16,374 nucleotides of DNA, taken from positions 1-16,374 of the forward strand of contig JAEYAG010000002.1 of assembly GCA_023451265.1 (NCBI GenBank), given 5' to 3'. The notes under the pieces were generated by a model. The model made no database searches and was not told the DNA's origin. It saw only the letters and a program-made list of their open reading frames with translations. Positions 14,594 through 16,374 of this stretch are shown here, in pieces. The stretch comes from Actinomycetes bacterium (GTDB lineage Bacteria; Actinomycetota; Actinomycetes; Actinomycetales; Microbacteriaceae). The stretch's first letter is position 1, and each line of letters begins with the position of its first letter. The translations under genes and the position numbers were made by a program.

Positions 14594-15811
14594 GTGACGG
14601 AGCGTGTGCACATCGCCGTCGGCCTCGACGGGGCCGGCTGGCATCCCGCCGCCTGGCGCGAGGATTCCGCGCGGCCCACCGAGCTGACCACCGCCGGCTA
14701 CTGGAGGGACCAGGTGCGTGCCGCGGACGCCGCGGGCGTGGTGTTCGCCACCCTCGAGGACGCGCTGTCCCTCGGCGGCCGCACGTACGAGAAGGATGCC
14801 GAGACGCGCCTGGACCGCGCCCGCGGGCGCCTGGACGCGGTGCTGCTCGCCTCCTTCCTCGCGCCGCTCACCGAACGCATCGGACTCGTCCCGACCGTCA
14901 CGACGACCCATCCCGAGCCGTTCCACCTCGCGACGGGCCTGCAGACCCTCGACCACGCGAGCCACGGCCGCGCCGGGGCGCGCTTCGTCGCCGGTGCGAA
15001 CGAGCAGGAGCGCGCCAACTTCGGCCGCCGCACGGGCGACTCCACGGGGCTGGACGCCGCGGCATCCACGCCGCTGCGCGTCGAGCAGAGCCCGTACTGG
15101 CGGGCCGCGTTCCGCGAGGCCGGTGACGTGATCGACGCCGTCCGCGCCCTCGCCGACTCGTGGGAGGACGACGCCATCATCCGCGACCTCGCGACCGGCC
15201 GCTTCCTCGACCGTGACCGGGTGCACAACGTCGACATCGACGGTGAGTTCTTCTCCATCACGGGTGCCTCGATCGTGCCGCGCTCGCCGCAGGGTCAGCC
15301 GCTGGTGACCGTCCTCGCTCATCAGAGCGTGCCCTACCGACTCGCCGCGCAGCACGCCGACGTCGTGTTCGTGACGCCGCAGGATGCCGCGGGGCTCGCG
15401 CCGATCCGCTCCGAGATCGACGAGGCATCCGCGCAGCTGCGTGCCGAGCCCGAGCGCCTGCGGGTGTTCGCCGACCTGCTCGTCGTGATCGAGCAGACGC
15501 GCGCCGCGGCCGACCAGACCTGGGCGCGCCTGCAGGACCGGGCGACGCTCGTCACCGACGCGCGCGTCGTGGTGGGGACGCCGGACGACGTCGTCGACGA
15601 GATCAGGCAGCTGGCCGCCGCAGGGGCGGACGGGGGCCGCCGGCGGCCGGCGCGCCAGCCCGCCGACCTCACCGCGATCGCCGAGCAGGTGCTGCCGCGG
15701 GCCGCCGCCGCCGGCGTCCTCGTCGCCGATGACGGCGCTCCCACGCTCCGCGAGCGGCTCGGCCTGCCGCGCCGTGCCAGCCGCCACACCCGTCAGGAGA
15801 CCCGCGCATGA
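14594..15811 (+). CDS. LLM class flavin-dependent oxidoreductase (module partner 2)
   Basis: A 405-aa luciferase-like monooxygenase with a GTG start behind AGGAG. GAGWHPAAWREDSARP (13-28), IGLVPTVTTTHPEPFHLATG (96-115), ADSWEDDAIIRDLATGRFLD (187-206) and PRSPQGQPLV (229-238) mirror the 410-aa enzyme at 5679-6911. Its stop overlaps the ATG of an NtaA/DmoA-type gene, repeating the pair in unit 3. No cysteine and no internal methionine. Oddity: near residues 344-355 it reads GADGGRRRPARQ, where the paralogue has YAGVRLRPGV; two hydrophobic barrel-strand positions have become Gly and Arg. This may be real divergence or a base-calling problem in a G-rich stretch. Confidence 0.9.
   Translation: MTERVHIAVGLDGAGWHPAAWREDSARPTELTTAGYWRDQVRAADAAGVVFATLEDALSLGGRTYEKDAETRLDRARGRLDAVLLASFLAPLTERIGLVPTVTTTHPEPFHLATGLQTLDHASHGRAGARFVAGANEQERANFGRRTGDSTGLDAAASTPLRVEQSPYWRAAFREAGDVIDAVRALADSWEDDAIIRDLATGRFLDRDRVHNVDIDGEFFSITGASIVPRSPQGQPLVTVLAHQSVPYRLAAQHADVVFVTPQDAAGLAPIRSEIDEASAQLRAEPERLRVFADLLVVIEQTRAAADQTWARLQDRATLVTDARVVVGTPDDVVDEIRQLAAAGADGGRRRPARQPADLTAIAEQVLPRAAAAGVLVADDGAPTLRERLGLPRRASRHTRQETRA
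15795..15799 (+). promoter_or_regulatory. Ribosome binding site for the second NtaA-type gene
   Basis: AGGAG, eight bases before ATG 15808, inside the end of the preceding LLM gene; supports the ATGA-coupled start. Confidence 0.7.
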
Positions 15812-16374
15812 CCCGCCAGATCCACCTCGCCGCGCACTTCCCAGGCGTCAACAACCAGACCGTGTGGACCGATCCCACGTCGGGCAGCCAGATCGACTTC
15901 GCCTCGTTCGAGCACTTCGCCCGCAACGCCGAGAAGGGCCTGTTCGACTACCTCTTCCTCGCTGAAGGGCTGCGCCTGCGCGAACACCGTGGCCGCGTCC
16001 ACGACCTCGACGTGATCGGCCGGCCGAACACGCTCGCGATCCTCGCCGCGCTCGCCGCCGTGACCGACCACATCGGCCTCGTCGGAACGCTGTCGACGAC
16101 GTTCAACGAGCCGTACGAGCTGGCGCGTCAGCTCGCGACCCTCGATCACCTCTCCGGCGGACGCGCCGGGTGGAACGCCGTGACCAGCTCCGATGCCTTC
16201 CACGGAGCCAACTTCCGTCGCGGCGGCTACCTCGCGCACCCCGACCGGTACACCCGGGCATCGGAGTTCGCCGAGATCTCGAAGGCGCTGTGGTCCTCGT
16301 GGAGCGACGACGCGATCGTCGCGGATGCCGCGTCGGGCGAGTTCCTGCGCCACGACGCCATCGCGCGCGTGCAG
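15808..16374 (+). CDS. NtaA/DmoA family FMN-dependent monooxygenase, 3' end outside window
   Basis: The first 189 residues are present and the frame is still open at the last base; family members run to about 450 aa. MTRQIHLAAHFPGVNNQTVW begins it, with FDYLFLAEGLRLR, GRPNTLAILAALAAVT, TTFNEPYELARQLATLDHLS and SGGRAGWNAVTSSDAF matching the enzyme at 4285-5652, about two-thirds identical by eye. It overlaps the LLM gene by four bases (ATGA), tighter than the 26-base gap in the other copy. No cysteine and no internal methionine in the visible part. Likely substrates are those of the family (C-S or C-N bonds); the actual one is unknown. Whether a DUF1684 gene follows cannot be seen. Confidence 0.92.
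   Translation, partial: MTRQIHLAAHFPGVNNQTVWTDPTSGSQIDFASFEHFARNAEKGLFDYLFLAEGLRLREHRGRVHDLDVIGRPNTLAILAALAAVTDHIGLVGTLSTTFNEPYELARQLATLDHLSGGRAGWNAVTSSDAFHGANFRRGGYLAHPDRYTRASEFAEISKALWSSWSDDAIVADAASGEFLRHDAIARVQ

Noticed and set aside
13841..15811. A 656-aa fusion of sequence inside the GNAT gene with the second LLM
   Set aside because: The upstream part is out of frame with the true GNAT gene and low-complexity; GTG 14594 has AGGAG at the right distance.
4285..16374. Naming the system an EDTA/NTA degradation cluster
   Set aside because: NtaA-type enzymes, a Dpp-like importer and an amine oxidase occur in both, but the sulfur-free composition and GNAT genes fit organosulfur use better, and the oxidase is in a separate unit. 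It remains only an alternative.

Overview
The window is a 16.4 kb piece of a very GC-rich (about 70% or more by eye) bacterial chromosome. Pervasive G/C third positions, GTG starts, many ATGA stop/start overlaps, a lipoprotein solute-binding protein and the protein repertoire all suggest an actinobacterium, most likely Microbacteriaceae (Microbacterium-like). That assignment is inference. No tRNA, rRNA, CRISPR array or mobile element was seen. The DNA is densely coding; the largest gap is about 206 bp.

Layout, left to right. (1) Plus strand, 21-1687: an MsnO8-type luciferase-like monooxygenase (LLM) coupled to a GNAT acetyltransferase, ending at a hairpin shared with a convergent unit. (2) Minus strand, 2803-3300 then 1712-2806: a GNAT coupled to a monomeric sarcosine-oxidase-like flavoprotein. 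(3) Minus strand, 6911 down to 3407: LLM (410 aa), NtaA/DmoA-type FMN monooxygenase (455 aa), DUF1684 protein. (4) Minus strand, 13537 down to 7037: a complete Dpp/Opp-type ABC importer in the order permease B, permease C, fused double ATPase, lipoprotein binding protein, followed by another LLM whose start overlaps the binding-protein stop by one base. (5) Plus strand, divergent from the importer: a GNAT (13744-14487), then an LLM (14594-15811) coupled to a second NtaA/DmoA-type monooxygenase cut by the window end. Units 3 and 5 carry the same LLM + NtaA-type pair, in opposite orientation on either side of the importer.

The window therefore holds six flavin-dependent monooxygenases, three acetyltransferases, one amine oxidase, one DUF1684 protein and one importer. 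The most informative signal is amino-acid composition. The six monooxygenases and the binding protein (about 2,730 residues) contain no methionine after the start residue and no cysteine except the obligatory lipobox Cys. The other eight proteins (about 2,500 residues) contain about 26 such residues. Sulfur-sparing composition is typical of proteins made in quantity during sulfur starvation. My reading is an organosulfur scavenging island: import of a peptide-like or modified-amino-acid sulfur compound, N-acetylation by a GNAT, and oxidative C-S (or C-N) cleavage by FMNH2-dependent monooxygenases. The substrate is unknown, and no flavin reductase, deacetylase or regulator lies in the window.

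A second sequence-level signal is the heptamer GGATGCC/GGCATCC. It occurs about 38 times (roughly 4 expected from base composition), in several reading frames, on both strands and between genes.
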